Shown: in pieces, positions 35,379 to 43,486 of the stretch | Layout of the letters: each line of letters starts with the position of its first letter | Numbering within the stretch: the first letter of the stretch is position 1 | Assembly: GCF_019802255.1 (NCBI RefSeq) | Contig: NZ_JAHYSS010000009.1 | Coordinates: 56,981-120,980 of the forward strand | Source of the DNA: Pedobacter polysacchareus | GTDB taxonomy: Bacteria > Bacteroidota > Bacteroidia > Sphingobacteriales > Sphingobacteriaceae | DNA: 64,000 nucleotides | Direction of reading: 5' to 3' | The notes under the pieces: model-generated | Database searches by the model: none | The model's input: only the letters and a program-made list of their open reading frames with translations | What the model was told of the DNA's origin: nothing | Program-made: the position numbers and the translations under genes

Positions 35379-36407
35379 ATGAAACTTTTAAATATAAGCT
35401 TAATGGCCGGCATACTATTTTTGTCGGCCTGCAGCAAATCAATAGATGAAAAGCCTGTTTCATTTGAGGTCATGAGTACGAAAACAAATGGAGAGGCCAG
35501 TGCTGCATTTAATACAAAAGATACGATTGTCTATAAAATCAATGGTAATCCTGATGTGCTGACTTTTTATTCTGGTGCTATCGGTCAGCGTTATGAGTTC
35601 AGAGACCGGATCACTGCAAATGGGAAGGCGCAGCTCCAATTTACCTCGTTAAGGGCAAATGGTACGCAGGCCAATTCCATTCAATTATTGGTGTCCTCAG
35701 ATTTCAAAGGGGTAGTGGCGAAGTCGCAGACGATCCTGGGCGTGATTACCAGAGATACGGCGGCCACGAATGCGAATATTGCGTCGGCTACCTGGGTGGA
35801 TATTAGTAGTCGTGCGGCCTGGTCTACGGGAACTGCAGTTTCCTCAGGGCTTATTGATCTTTCTGATTTTACGGAGCAGGGGAAGCCCGTGTTTATTGCT
35901 TTTAAATACAGTGCGACCGCAGGAACGATTCAGAACAAATGGACGATCAGTGCTTTATCTCTCCAAAATGTGCTGGAGGATAAGACGGTTTATACGCAGG
36001 CAAATTTTGCGGCTTCGAACCAATCGATTACCAATTACGGCGTAAATTCGCCAGGATTGGGCTGGTTAAGCATCAGTAATCCGAATTTAAATACCCTGGG
36101 TTACAATTGGGTTTACAGTGCTGGAATCGGTACTGCTGGTTCATTGGTGATTACCGGTGCGAGCACTGCGCTAACGGCTACTGCTCCGGCGGAGTCCTGG
36201 GCGATTATGGGGGCTATTGATTTGAGAAAAGTGACGCCTGATGGTGGGGTTGCGGTGAAGGACATCAATACATTGCTGAAAACTTACAAGCCATTGGTCA
36301 CTTATCCGGCAGGTGCTTACAACGTGACATTTGTGGCCTCAAACAATACTGTAGATGGAATGTCGGCAGTAGTCAGACAATTGCCAATTACCATTATTAA
36401 TCCCTGA
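35379..36407 (+). CDS. DUF5017-like surface lipoprotein of the chondroitin PUL
   Basis: A 342-aa lipoprotein with signal peptide and lipobox FLSACSK (Cys18). The N-terminal part (VSFEVMSTKTNGEASAAFNTKDTIVYKINGNPDVLTFYSG) looks like the DUF5017 domain common in Bacteroidetes loci next to susD. The rest is beta-rich with no enzyme motif. Position directly after susD (19 bp) is that of SusE/SusF-type surface glycan-binding proteins, so binding of the polymer is the likely role. A hairpin overlaps its stop codon. Domain name is from memory of the pattern; function is inferred from position. Confidence 0.7.
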   Translation: MKLLNISLMAGILFLSACSKSIDEKPVSFEVMSTKTNGEASAAFNTKDTIVYKINGNPDVLTFYSGAIGQRYEFRDRITANGKAQLQFTSLRANGTQANSIQLLVSSDFKGVVAKSQTILGVITRDTAATNANIASATWVDISSRAAWSTGTAVSSGLIDLSDFTEQGKPVFIAFKYSATAGTIQNKWTISALSLQNVLEDKTVYTQANFAASNQSITNYGVNSPGLGWLSISNPNLNTLGYNWVYSAGIGTAGSLVITGASTALTATAPAESWAIMGAIDLRKVTPDGGVAVKDINTLLKTYKPLVTYPAGAYNVTFVASNNTVDGMSAVVRQLPITIINP

Positions 36408-36423
36408 TTTTCTTTAAAATCAG
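36404..36423. repeat. Hairpin at the end of the DUF5017-like gene
   Basis: A perfect 8-bp stem CTGATTTT/AAAATCAG with a CTTT loop, including the TGA stop, followed by CGGTTTT. It may be a weak terminator or mRNA stabiliser between the surface protein and GH88 genes. Confidence 0.5.
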
Positions 36424-36482
36424 CGGTTTTATGCTTATAAAAATAAATATCTTTAGAATATATAACCTACAAATACACACGA

Positions 36483-37754
36483 ATGAAATTAACCAATCTT
36501 AAGAAGAAAATGCGTAACCTGCTGCTGGCATCGGCACTAGCGGTGTCGGTAACCACTTCTTCATTCTTATTGTTTTCGCCAAAGTCGGCAATGATTAAAA
36601 ATGATTTTGACGTTGCAGAGCAACAGTATGGGCAATTGTTGAAAACGGCTACAGACTTAAGTCAGTTTCCGCGAACTACCAATAAAGACGGCTCGGTAAA
36701 GAGCACTGATGTTTGGGACTGGACGGGTGGATTTTTTCCAGGCGGACTCTGGTATATCTATGAATACACGCAAAAGCCAGAATGGAAAGCTGCGGCGACA
36801 AAATGGACGGAAGCGCTGGAAAAAGGGCAGTTTTTAACCCAGCACCATGATGTTGGCTTTGTGATGTACTGCTCGTATGGTAATGCACTAAGATTTGAAA
36901 AAGATCCGGAGAAAATAGAGAAATACCATAAGATCTTAATCCAGTCGGCAGAGTCTGCATTGACTAGGTTTGATCCTAAAGTAGGTCTGATTAAATCCTG
37001 GAATGCAAAGAAATCATGGGATAATAAAACCACCTGGCAATATCCGGTGATTATTGATAACATGATGAATTTAGAAATGCTGTGTTATGTTTCAAAGTTA
37101 ACAGGAAATCCAAAATACAAAGATGTGGCGATTAGTCATGCTTTAAACACGATGAAGAATCATTTCAGGCCAGATTTCAGTACTTATCATGTGGTAGATT
37201 ACGATGCGAATGGAAATGTGGTTCATCAGCAAACCAATCAGGGATATGCAGACAATTCGACCTGGTCTCGTGGACAAGGCTGGGCGATCTATGGCTTCAC
37301 GATGATGTATAGAGAAACAAAAGATAAGCGTTTTTTGGCAGCAGCTGAAAAAGCAGCAGATTTTTACCTTAACCACTCCAATCTGCCAAAAGATAAGATT
37401 CCTTATTGGGATTTTAATGTGAATCAGGCAGGATATAAGCCGGATTGGGCTTATGATGCGAAAAAACTGAATTACATTCCACGTGATGCTTCGGCAGGAT
37501 CGCTGACTGCTTCGGCTCTGTTGGAATTGAGCACATTTTCAGCAAAAGGTCCGCAGTATTTTAAAGGGGCAGAGCAGATGTTGACTTCTTTATCGGGTCC
37601 TGATTATTTAGCGAAACCAGGTACCAATTCTGGTTTTATCCTGAAACATTCTGTGGGTAGTTTGCCTCATAATTCTGAGGTTGATGTGCCCTTGGTTTAC
37701 GCGGATTATTACTTTTTAGAGGCTTTGCTGAGGTATCAGAAGTTGATGAAATAA
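36483..37754 (+). CDS. GH88 unsaturated glucuronyl hydrolase
   Basis: A 423-aa enzyme with an N-terminal signal-like helix (MRNLLLASALAVSVTTSSFLLF, residues 10-31), so probably periplasmic. GH88 alpha/alpha-barrel motifs: WDWTGGFFPGGLWYIYE (about 78-94), the putative catalytic Asp123 (QHHDVGF) and Asp192 (VIIDNMMNLE), and DNSTWSRGQGWAIYGF (about 257-272). It hydrolyses the 4,5-unsaturated uronic acid from the disaccharides made by the PL8 lyases, leaving GalNAc or GlcNAc and a ketoacid. It is the last gene of PUL2, closed by a strong terminator. ATG at 36483 is used; the ATG at 36510 is an alternative that would leave a tighter signal peptide. Confidence 0.92.
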   Translation: MKLTNLKKKMRNLLLASALAVSVTTSSFLLFSPKSAMIKNDFDVAEQQYGQLLKTATDLSQFPRTTNKDGSVKSTDVWDWTGGFFPGGLWYIYEYTQKPEWKAAATKWTEALEKGQFLTQHHDVGFVMYCSYGNALRFEKDPEKIEKYHKILIQSAESALTRFDPKVGLIKSWNAKKSWDNKTTWQYPVIIDNMMNLEMLCYVSKLTGNPKYKDVAISHALNTMKNHFRPDFSTYHVVDYDANGNVVHQQTNQGYADNSTWSRGQGWAIYGFTMMYRETKDKRFLAAAEKAADFYLNHSNLPKDKIPYWDFNVNQAGYKPDWAYDAKKLNYIPRDASAGSLTASALLELSTFSAKGPQYFKGAEQMLTSLSGPDYLAKPGTNSGFILKHSVGSLPHNSEVDVPLVYADYYFLEALLRYQKLMK

Positions 37755-37777
37755 GGTTTAAAGCTTATAAAAATGTT

Positions 37778-37811
37778 AAAACCCCTTAAATCTATTGATT
37801 TAAGGGGTTTT
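37778..37811. terminator. Bidirectional terminator between GH88 and phospholipase C genes
   Basis: A 15-bp perfect inverted repeat AAAACCCCTTAAATC (37778-37792)/GATTTAAGGGGTTTT (37797-37811) with a 4-nt loop. T-runs are at both ends, between convergent genes. Confidence 0.9.
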
Positions 37812-37818
37812 TGAGGTT

Positions 37819-40263
37819 TTAAGAAGAATGTAAATTCCCCATCAATGGATCCGTAAAACTGTCTTTCGAATGTTCTACATGTCCTGCAAACTGTTGGCTA
37901 TAGGTTTGGTTTCCATCCGAGGTTACGGTAAAATCATACCAGCTGTGGCTTGCTTTTAATTCGATTGGAATAAAGATTTCCTCCTGACTTTTATTGAGCA
38001 CTGCATTGATGACCGGTTTTTTATAGCTATTGTCTTTTATGGCTATTTTAATGGGATTGCCTTTGGCCAGGCGTCTGATGTGTAGCATCACATTCCCATT
38101 AGGTTTACTACCATCTTTTTCTGCCTGATATTTTAGGGAGATGAGGATTTCCGGATCGTTGGCATTACCGATATACCTGCGGTAAAAACCATTTGCGCTA
38201 TATACTTTCAGATCGTAGGTCTGCTTGCTGAAATCTGCTAATGGCCAATGGTAATCGATGGTGTCACCTGCATCAACGGTGAAATCCCAGTTCTTATCTC
38301 CGGAATAAACGATAAAACCGGCACCTTTTGCCTTTTCTCCGAAAAACTTAGTGCCGGCAGTAAAGTCGATCTTCACCTGTTTACCAGCTGGATCTAAACC
38401 GGCATGTGCATACAGCTCATACGGAATAGCGTTTGCAGGTTTGATCCCTGGTTCCTGCTTTGGTAAATTAGGATTGCCTATCGGGTTTTTCAGGATTTCA
38501 TCAATTGCGGCCCTATCCAGGTTTTTGAAGTTGCTGGGTAGTTTTGCAAATTGAGCCTTGTGAATCCCTTCTAGGAAAGGCATTCTTTCTACTGTTTTTG
38601 GTAATGGGATATGCTCGCCATTGTAAGGTCTGAAAACAGAGGTTAAATCACCACAGAGACTTCTTCTCCAGGAGCTGATGTTATCTTCATGGATCTTCTG
38701 ACCAGTTTTATGGGATAGGAAATGTTCCAGGAACTGAATGGAAGAAGTATGGTCAAAGGTTTGAGAATTGACATATCCACCTCTTGACCATGGAGAAATC
38801 ACCACCATTGGCACACGGAAACCGAGGCCTACTGCACTTTCTCTTTCGCTATTTTTACCTTTGTAAATGTATTCTGCGCTACTGTCCAGTGATTTAGATA
38901 TTTTTCCTTTAGTTTCATCTTTCGGGTTTGGCGCTACAAATGGAGGCAAGTGGTCGAAATAGCCGTCATTTTCGTCGTAAGTCAGGATAAAGATGGTTTT
39001 TTTCCAGACTTCCGGATTTTTGGTCAGGATGTCCATGGCTTCTGATAGGTACCAGGCACCGTACCAGGGAGCTCCAGGATGATCGGAGAAATTACATGGT
39101 GCCACTAACCAGGAAACGGTGGGCAATTTTCCGGCATCCACATCCGCACGGAACTGATGCAAGACATCACCTTTGGGGATTTTTGCGGTGCGTTCGGTAC
39201 CATTGTCATGATAGGTATGGCTTTCCACAGTATGGAAATCAGGGTCGTTTCTATTGGTGACAAAGGCTCTTTTATGGAGGTCCTGTTGCTCAGGACTCAG
39301 TTTTTCCAATGGATTAAGTTCTAAAAATTCGATCTCTTTACTGACAAAATCAAGTTTCTTCTGAAGTTTCGGGTCTGCCTTTTCTTTCAGTTTATCTTCC
39401 AGTTGTGTTTTTGCTTTACGTAGGTAAACCAGGTGTTCGGGATGTCTTTTTACATGGTATTGTTTAAAGAATTCCATGTCATTATCGGTAAAGTTGGCCA
39501 GCCAGCTTTCTTCTTCATCTTCCAGACCTACGCCTACACTGAGTTCGTTCTGATATATTTTCCAATCTACTTCATGTTTCGACAAGCGTTCTGGAAAAGT
39601 ACTCCAGGAAATGCGTTCTGAACCGTCGATATAACCATTGGAATGGTGTGCGGTAGAAGTTGCATTTTGCTCTTCCCTGATTTTTCCGGTCCAGAAGAAA
39701 CATCTGTTCGGACTTGTTCCGGTTAAAATAGAGCAAAAATTATGGTCGCAAACGGTAAAGGCATCCGCCAATGAATAGTAAAAGGGAATGTCTTCTCGGT
39801 TGTAATAGCCCATGGTTAAAGGCATATCTGCATATTCCTTGTTGCCGGATCTTTTCGCTTCCAGCCAGCCATCATAATGGCCATTGTTGCGGGCATCCAC
39901 CTGATTTTCCCAGGAATGGGGCAGGGCACTCATCCAGGTGGCTTTGGTGTCTTTAATGTTTAAGCGGAAAGGAGCATAAGTTTCTCCTTTTTTATTGCTT
40001 TGCAGCCAGACCGGATACTGGCTCGGCAGGGTAATGGCTCTGGGGTTATTAAAACCACGGACTCCTTTTAAGGTACCAAAGGCATGGTCAAAGGATCTGT
40101 TTTCCTGCATCAGAAAGACCACGTGTTCCGCATCTAGGTAGCTGCTCCCTACGCTGGGGTTAATGGCCATTGCTTTTTGGATGGAGGCGGGTAACATGCC
40201 GGCCATACCTAGTGCACCGGTTAGTAAGGTTGCTTTTTTAATAAAATCTCTTCTGGTTTCCAT
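37819..40263 (-). CDS. Phosphocholine-specific phospholipase C, Tat-exported
   Basis: An 814-aa protein of the bacterial non-haemolytic phospholipase C family. The Tat signal TRRDFIKKATLLTGALGMAG is at residues 3-22. The catalytic phosphoesterase domain (about 45-560) starts with VVFLMQENRSFDHAFGTLKGVRGF. FCSILTGTSPNRCFFWTG, SHTYHDNG and FILTYDENDGYFDH hold metal/nucleophile residues. Two C-terminal DUF756-type beta domains follow (about 620-715 and 720-805). It cleaves phosphatidylcholine or sphingomyelin-type lipids outside the cytoplasm. It is a single-gene unit, not obviously linked to the PUL. Length is as usual for the Bacteroidetes members. Confidence 0.93.
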   Translation of the reverse strand: METRRDFIKKATLLTGALGMAGMLPASIQKAMAINPSVGSSYLDAEHVVFLMQENRSFDHAFGTLKGVRGFNNPRAITLPSQYPVWLQSNKKGETYAPFRLNIKDTKATWMSALPHSWENQVDARNNGHYDGWLEAKRSGNKEYADMPLTMGYYNREDIPFYYSLADAFTVCDHNFCSILTGTSPNRCFFWTGKIREEQNATSTAHHSNGYIDGSERISWSTFPERLSKHEVDWKIYQNELSVGVGLEDEEESWLANFTDNDMEFFKQYHVKRHPEHLVYLRKAKTQLEDKLKEKADPKLQKKLDFVSKEIEFLELNPLEKLSPEQQDLHKRAFVTNRNDPDFHTVESHTYHDNGTERTAKIPKGDVLHQFRADVDAGKLPTVSWLVAPCNFSDHPGAPWYGAWYLSEAMDILTKNPEVWKKTIFILTYDENDGYFDHLPPFVAPNPKDETKGKISKSLDSSAEYIYKGKNSERESAVGLGFRVPMVVISPWSRGGYVNSQTFDHTSSIQFLEHFLSHKTGQKIHEDNISSWRRSLCGDLTSVFRPYNGEHIPLPKTVERMPFLEGIHKAQFAKLPSNFKNLDRAAIDEILKNPIGNPNLPKQEPGIKPANAIPYELYAHAGLDPAGKQVKIDFTAGTKFFGEKAKGAGFIVYSGDKNWDFTVDAGDTIDYHWPLADFSKQTYDLKVYSANGFYRRYIGNANDPEILISLKYQAEKDGSKPNGNVMLHIRRLAKGNPIKIAIKDNSYKKPVINAVLNKSQEEIFIPIELKASHSWYDFTVTSDGNQTYSQQFAGHVEHSKDSFTDPLMGNLHSS

Positions 40264-40280
40264 TTGGTTTGTGTGTTGTA

Positions 40281-40314
40281 AAAAAAAAGATTGATCAGTC
40301 GAAACTAATCAATC
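40281..40314 (-). terminator. Terminator downstream of the HxlR gene
   Basis: Minus strand: GATTGAT...ATCAATC stem (40289-40314) with an inner AGT/ACT pairing and CGAA loop, followed by a run of T (complement of the A-run before 40289). It stops transcription coming from the HxlR gene before the phospholipase gene. Confidence 0.7.
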
Positions 40315-40454
40315 CTTTTAAAATTATCATTTAGCAACGGTTATTTTACCCACACATTTGTTGGTCGATTTTGTTATTTTTTGCAGTGAACTGACTTTTA
40401 ATGGTCTTAGAAACATTGGCTTCAAGCACCTTTAATTTATTCGATCCAAATGAA

Positions 40455-40829
40455 CTATCTGTTCAGGTTACAATAATTGTCATTCCATTCGGTCAATACT
40501 TGAATCACTGGAAGTAGGGTAATTCCAATCTCAGTCAGTTTATATTCTACTCTTGGGGGAGATTCTGCATAGGCTTTCCTGCAAATGATTCCATCGCGTT
40601 CGAGTTCCCGGAGTTGTATGGTCAGCGTGGTTTGCGCAATATCATCCATTCTTCTTTTCAACTCTCCAAATCTGGATACGGAATCTTCAGCGATGATTTT
40701 AATCAGCAACATCTTCCATTTGCCGCCCATGATTTTCAAGGCATTTGTCACGGCACAGTTATTTGTTGAAAATTCGTCTTTTTCTTGTTTTGTAACTTCC
40801 TGGTTATGAATGTTGGTATTGTTTTCCAT
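40455..40829 (-). CDS. HxlR-family transcriptional regulator
   Basis: A 124-aa winged-helix regulator when started at the ATG at 40829 (MENNTN). A longer start at 40877 exists but would place the operator inside the gene. Core: CAVTNALKIMGGKWKMLLIKII (about residues 24-45) and RFGELKRRMDDIAQTTLTIQLRELERDGII, the DNA-recognition helix and wing. The conserved N-terminal Cys24 could be a redox sensor, as in YodB/HypR. It is divergent from a DHA2 exporter gene with operator-like palindromes between, so it probably represses that exporter and itself. Confidence 0.9.
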   Translation of the reverse strand: MENNTNIHNQEVTKQEKDEFSTNNCAVTNALKIMGGKWKMLLIKIIAEDSVSRFGELKRRMDDIAQTTLTIQLRELERDGIICRKAYAESPPRVEYKLTEIGITLLPVIQVLTEWNDNYCNLNR

Positions 40830-40872
40830 ACTAAGTATCGTTTTATTAACTACTTGCAGGTACTTACAAGTA
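40828..40872. promoter_or_regulatory. Operator-like palindromes between HxlR and MFS genes
   Basis: TACTTG-N10-CAAGTA (40851-40872) and ATACTAAGTAT (40828-40838) are dyads of the TACTT/AAGTA type described for HxlR-family operators. The second overlaps the preferred HxlR start codon, suggesting autorepression. Confidence 0.5.
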
Positions 40873-40927
40873 GGCACATCTTTGCGGTCAGAACAGGGTT
40901 TATTGCCTTGTTTAAATGACCTAAAAT

Positions 40928-42364
40928 ATGATCAAGCAAATCAATGACCAGCGGATATTGTCCATTCTTTCCGCTGCTGCCTTTCTCTCCGTGCTGGATA
41001 TTTTTATTGTAAATGTAGCACTTCCAACGATCAAAAAAGACCTTCATGCGACAGATGCAGATATACAGCTGGTGATTGCAGGATATTTATTAGGCTATGC
41101 CGTGTTTTTGATCACCGGTGCCAGAGCAGGGGATTATTATGGGAGGAAGAAAGTATATGTGATTTCTATGTGCTGTTTCACATTGGCTTCATTGCTTTGT
41201 GGGATTGCACAGACTCCGCTGCAGCTAAACATTGCCCGGTCATTACAGGGGATCAGTGCGGCGTTTATGGTACCGCAAAGTTTAGCTTATATTCAAATGC
41301 TTTTTCCAGATCAAAGGACCAGGGCTAAGGCATTGGGTTTTTATGGTGGTGTTGCTGGAGTTGCCTCGGTTATCGGGCAATTTCTAGGTGGTTTATTACC
41401 GGATATACATTTTTCAAATGAACTGTTTAGTCATCTGGATGGCTGGAGGTTGATTTTTCTGATCAATATCCCTCTGGGAATCGTTGCTGCCTATAGTGCT
41501 TATCGCCATTTAAAAGCGCATAAATTACTGCAAACTGGGAGTTTTGATGTATCTGGAGTTGTATTGGGAAGTCTGGCGCTTTTAGGTTTGATCTATCCGC
41601 TGATACAGGGGAGAGCATTAGGCTGGCCATTGTGGAGCCTGGTGCTTTTAGCTAGTTCTTTCCTGCTATTGTATGGATTTGTGAAAAACCAGCAAGCTAA
41701 AATGAAAAGAGGTGTGCCTGTTTTGATTGATTTTAAGCTGTTTCATTATGCGGATTTTAGGATTGGTCTTTTCATTGCCTTGTTCTATTTTATCGCTCAG
41801 GATTCTTACTTTTTAATTACGGGTTTAATGCTGCAGGATGGTTTACATATCAGTTCTTCAGAAACAGGTTTATTATTTGTTTTTCAAGGTTTGGGATATG
41901 TGTTGGGTGCAGTGGGTTCAGTGGCATTAATCAGGAAGTATGGTAAAAAAATGATTCAGCTAGCGGTGTTATTGATGATCGTATCCTTGGTTTTACATGT
42001 TTTTCTTTTTAGTGCAGCAAAGGTTGATTGGTATTTGTCTTATCCGTTATTGCTGATGTATGGTGTAGGCTGCGGGTCGGTATTGCCATCTATTATGTCC
42101 CTGGCACTGCAGCGTATTCCTGCTGATTTAGCGGGATCGGCCTCAGGTTTATACTCCACAATTCAGCAGGCTGCAGTTGCTTTAGGTATTGGATTAACAG
42201 GAGGTGTTTTTTTTTCTTTCTTATATGAAGGAGCCAGTAAGGCTGATTTTGTCAACGCTTATATGGGGGCAACAGGGTTGAATATTATAGCATTGCTTTG
42301 TGTGGTGGTTTTTCTTTATAGGTTTCCTGAGCGCGGGAGGGGGAAGAGGTTTAGGGGTAAATAA
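40928..42364 (+). CDS. MFS drug exporter, DHA2 (14-TM) type
   Basis: A 478-aa inner-membrane protein with about 14 hydrophobic segments. The DHA2 motifs are visible: FIVNVALPTIKKDL (about 26-39), GYLLGYAVFLITGARAGDYYGRKKVY (motif A, about 53-77), ARSLQGISAAFMVPQSLAYI (motif C region) and GSASGLYSTIQQAAVALGIGLTGGVFF near the C-terminus. It is a probable proton-driven efflux pump for small toxic compounds, controlled by the divergent HxlR regulator. No partner periplasmic adaptor is nearby. Confidence 0.9.
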   Translation: MIKQINDQRILSILSAAAFLSVLDIFIVNVALPTIKKDLHATDADIQLVIAGYLLGYAVFLITGARAGDYYGRKKVYVISMCCFTLASLLCGIAQTPLQLNIARSLQGISAAFMVPQSLAYIQMLFPDQRTRAKALGFYGGVAGVASVIGQFLGGLLPDIHFSNELFSHLDGWRLIFLINIPLGIVAAYSAYRHLKAHKLLQTGSFDVSGVVLGSLALLGLIYPLIQGRALGWPLWSLVLLASSFLLLYGFVKNQQAKMKRGVPVLIDFKLFHYADFRIGLFIALFYFIAQDSYFLITGLMLQDGLHISSSETGLLFVFQGLGYVLGAVGSVALIRKYGKKMIQLAVLLMIVSLVLHVFLFSAAKVDWYLSYPLLLMYGVGCGSVLPSIMSLALQRIPADLAGSASGLYSTIQQAAVALGIGLTGGVFFSFLYEGASKADFVNAYMGATGLNIIALLCVVVFLYRFPERGRGKRFRGK

Positions 42365-42510
42365 AAGTAATGTGTTGGTGTTCAGGTGACTCAGCGCATA
42401 TTCATTTGGCCATATGATGCTGTATGTATGATTTCCTTCTTCGTCGAGCACCTTAGGCCCAACTATGTTAACCTCTGCTGGTGGCACAGGAGTACCAGTC
42501 ACTTTACACC
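42365..42510 (-). pseudogene. Possible coding remnant
   Basis: On the minus strand, from a GTG at 42502, the frame reads TGTPVPPAEVNIVGPKVLDE then EGNHTYSIIWPNEYALS, which has the composition of a real, Ig/PKD-like extracellular domain. The adjacent frame upstream reads TKAVKDLGGVK before a stop. It runs into the MFS gene antisense, so only a fragment can be real. Very tentative; homology would decide. Confidence 0.2.
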
Positions 42511-42670
42511 TCCTAAATCTTTAACGGCTTTTGTCGTACGCTCTTTGCACAATGGTCGCTTTAAAGGTGCTGATATATTAAATTTTAGTTGTTTATTTTT
42601 TTTGTATCTTGTAACGAAATCAGGTAATATTTTCTGGAAATTACAAATCTTTTAATCTAAAATTTAGCTC
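42365..42670. other. Gene-poor gap before the small peptide gene
   Basis: A 306-bp region. Apart from the possible remnant at its left end, it contains an AT-rich stretch (42575-42665) that probably carries the promoter of the 52-aa peptide gene. Confidence 0.5.
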
Positions 42671-42829
42671 ATGTTACAATTGTTAATTGCTCTTTTACTG
42701 GGCTTTTCAAGCCCTAAATCTTCCACGGATGAACATCGTAATGTTGTTGCTAGTGCATCAGCCTCAAATGATACAATCGGAGAAGGTGGTCAAATTCCAC
42801 CAAAAAAACCTAATAAACCCGTCAAATAA
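42671..42829 (+). CDS. Small secreted peptide, 52 aa, unknown function
   Basis: ATG at 42671 and TAA at 42827-42829. The peptide starts with a hydrophobic signal-like helix MLQLLIALLLGFSSP, then a polar part ending DTIGEGGQIPPKKPNKPVK. It is too short for normal ORF finders, but it stands alone in a 590-bp gap, is preceded by an AT-rich promoter-like region and is followed at once by a hairpin, as expected for a real small gene. I do not recognise a family. The conserved-looking GEGGQIPPKKP tail suggests a small exported peptide or signalling precursor. It has no Cys. Confidence 0.55.
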   Translation: MLQLLIALLLGFSSPKSSTDEHRNVVASASASNDTIGEGGQIPPKKPNKPVK

Positions 42830-42842
42830 TTTTTTCAAAAGA

Positions 42843-42874
42843 AAAGGGAAAAAATCCTAAGATTATTTCCCTTT
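42843..42874 (+). terminator. Hairpin after the small peptide gene
   Basis: AAAGGGAAA (42843-42851) and TTTCCCTTT (42866-42874) form a 9-bp stem 13 nt after the stop codon. It is AT-rich but positioned as a terminator. Confidence 0.55.
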
Positions 42875-42955
42875 ATCTAAATTAACGCTCTCATATATAA
42901 AGACGCTTAAACCGAACTTATATTGTGTGCGATTAAAATTAAATCAATTGTTGTG

Positions 42956-43486
42956 TTATTCCTTTATGAATGCAATGGCATCGACTTCCACTAACATATC
43001 GTCCAGTGCTAACCTTGGCACAGGGATTAATGTGCTAGCCGGAAATTGATTATTTTTCCATGTGTTGTGCATTTCTTCTGTCCATATTGCGAGTTTCTCT
43101 TGATTGTGGTCTACAATTAATACCGTAATTTTAAGGACGTCATCAGGCTTTAAATCATATTCTTTAAGCACGGTTTCTAAATTTCGCAATGCGAATTGAA
43201 CCTGGGTCCTGAAATCTTTGGAGAGATTATGTTTTAGGTCTTCACCACCACTTTGTCCTGATATAAATATGTATCTCCCATGACCTGGAGTACTTGTAGC
43301 GTGTGCAAAAGCAAATGGAGTAGGGTCAAAAAGTGTTTTCGGGTTTTTATGAATGATATTGCTCATATTTTTTTGAGTTTTAGTGTAGTTATCTTCAGTC
43401 TGCTTACAAGCCGAAAAAGATAGTATAAAGGTGGATAAGGTTAAGATGCATTTTGTCAGGTATAAAGTGCTTTTCGGATTACTCAT
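42956..43486 (-). CDS. Rid/YjgF-family protein with lipoprotein-type signal
   Basis: Started at the ATG at 43486 (176 aa), which overlaps the esterase stop (ATGAGTAA) and is therefore coupled. Residues 1-27 look like a lipoprotein signal (CILTLSTFILSFSAC). The Rid domain (about 45-174) has GRYIFISGQSGG, the QVQFALRNLETVLKEYDLKPDDVLKIT helix region and a C-terminal VEVDAIAFIKE. The catalytic Arg of RidA (in PARS) is replaced: here the segment reads FPASTLIPV. So this is not a classic enamine/imine deaminase, and export would be unusual for a family that is normally cytoplasmic. An internal ATG at 43366 would give an ordinary cytoplasmic Rid protein. Confidence 0.8.
   Translation of the reverse strand: MSNPKSTLYLTKCILTLSTFILSFSACKQTEDNYTKTQKNMSNIIHKNPKTLFDPTPFAFAHATSTPGHGRYIFISGQSGGEDLKHNLSKDFRTQVQFALRNLETVLKEYDLKPDDVLKITVLIVDHNQEKLAIWTEEMHNTWKNNQFPASTLIPVPRLALDDMLVEVDAIAFIKE

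Noticed and set aside
42386..42655. 89-aa plus-strand open frame after the MFS gene
   Set aside because: It is the antisense of the more protein-like minus-strand fragment and runs into the AT-rich promoter region of the small peptide gene.
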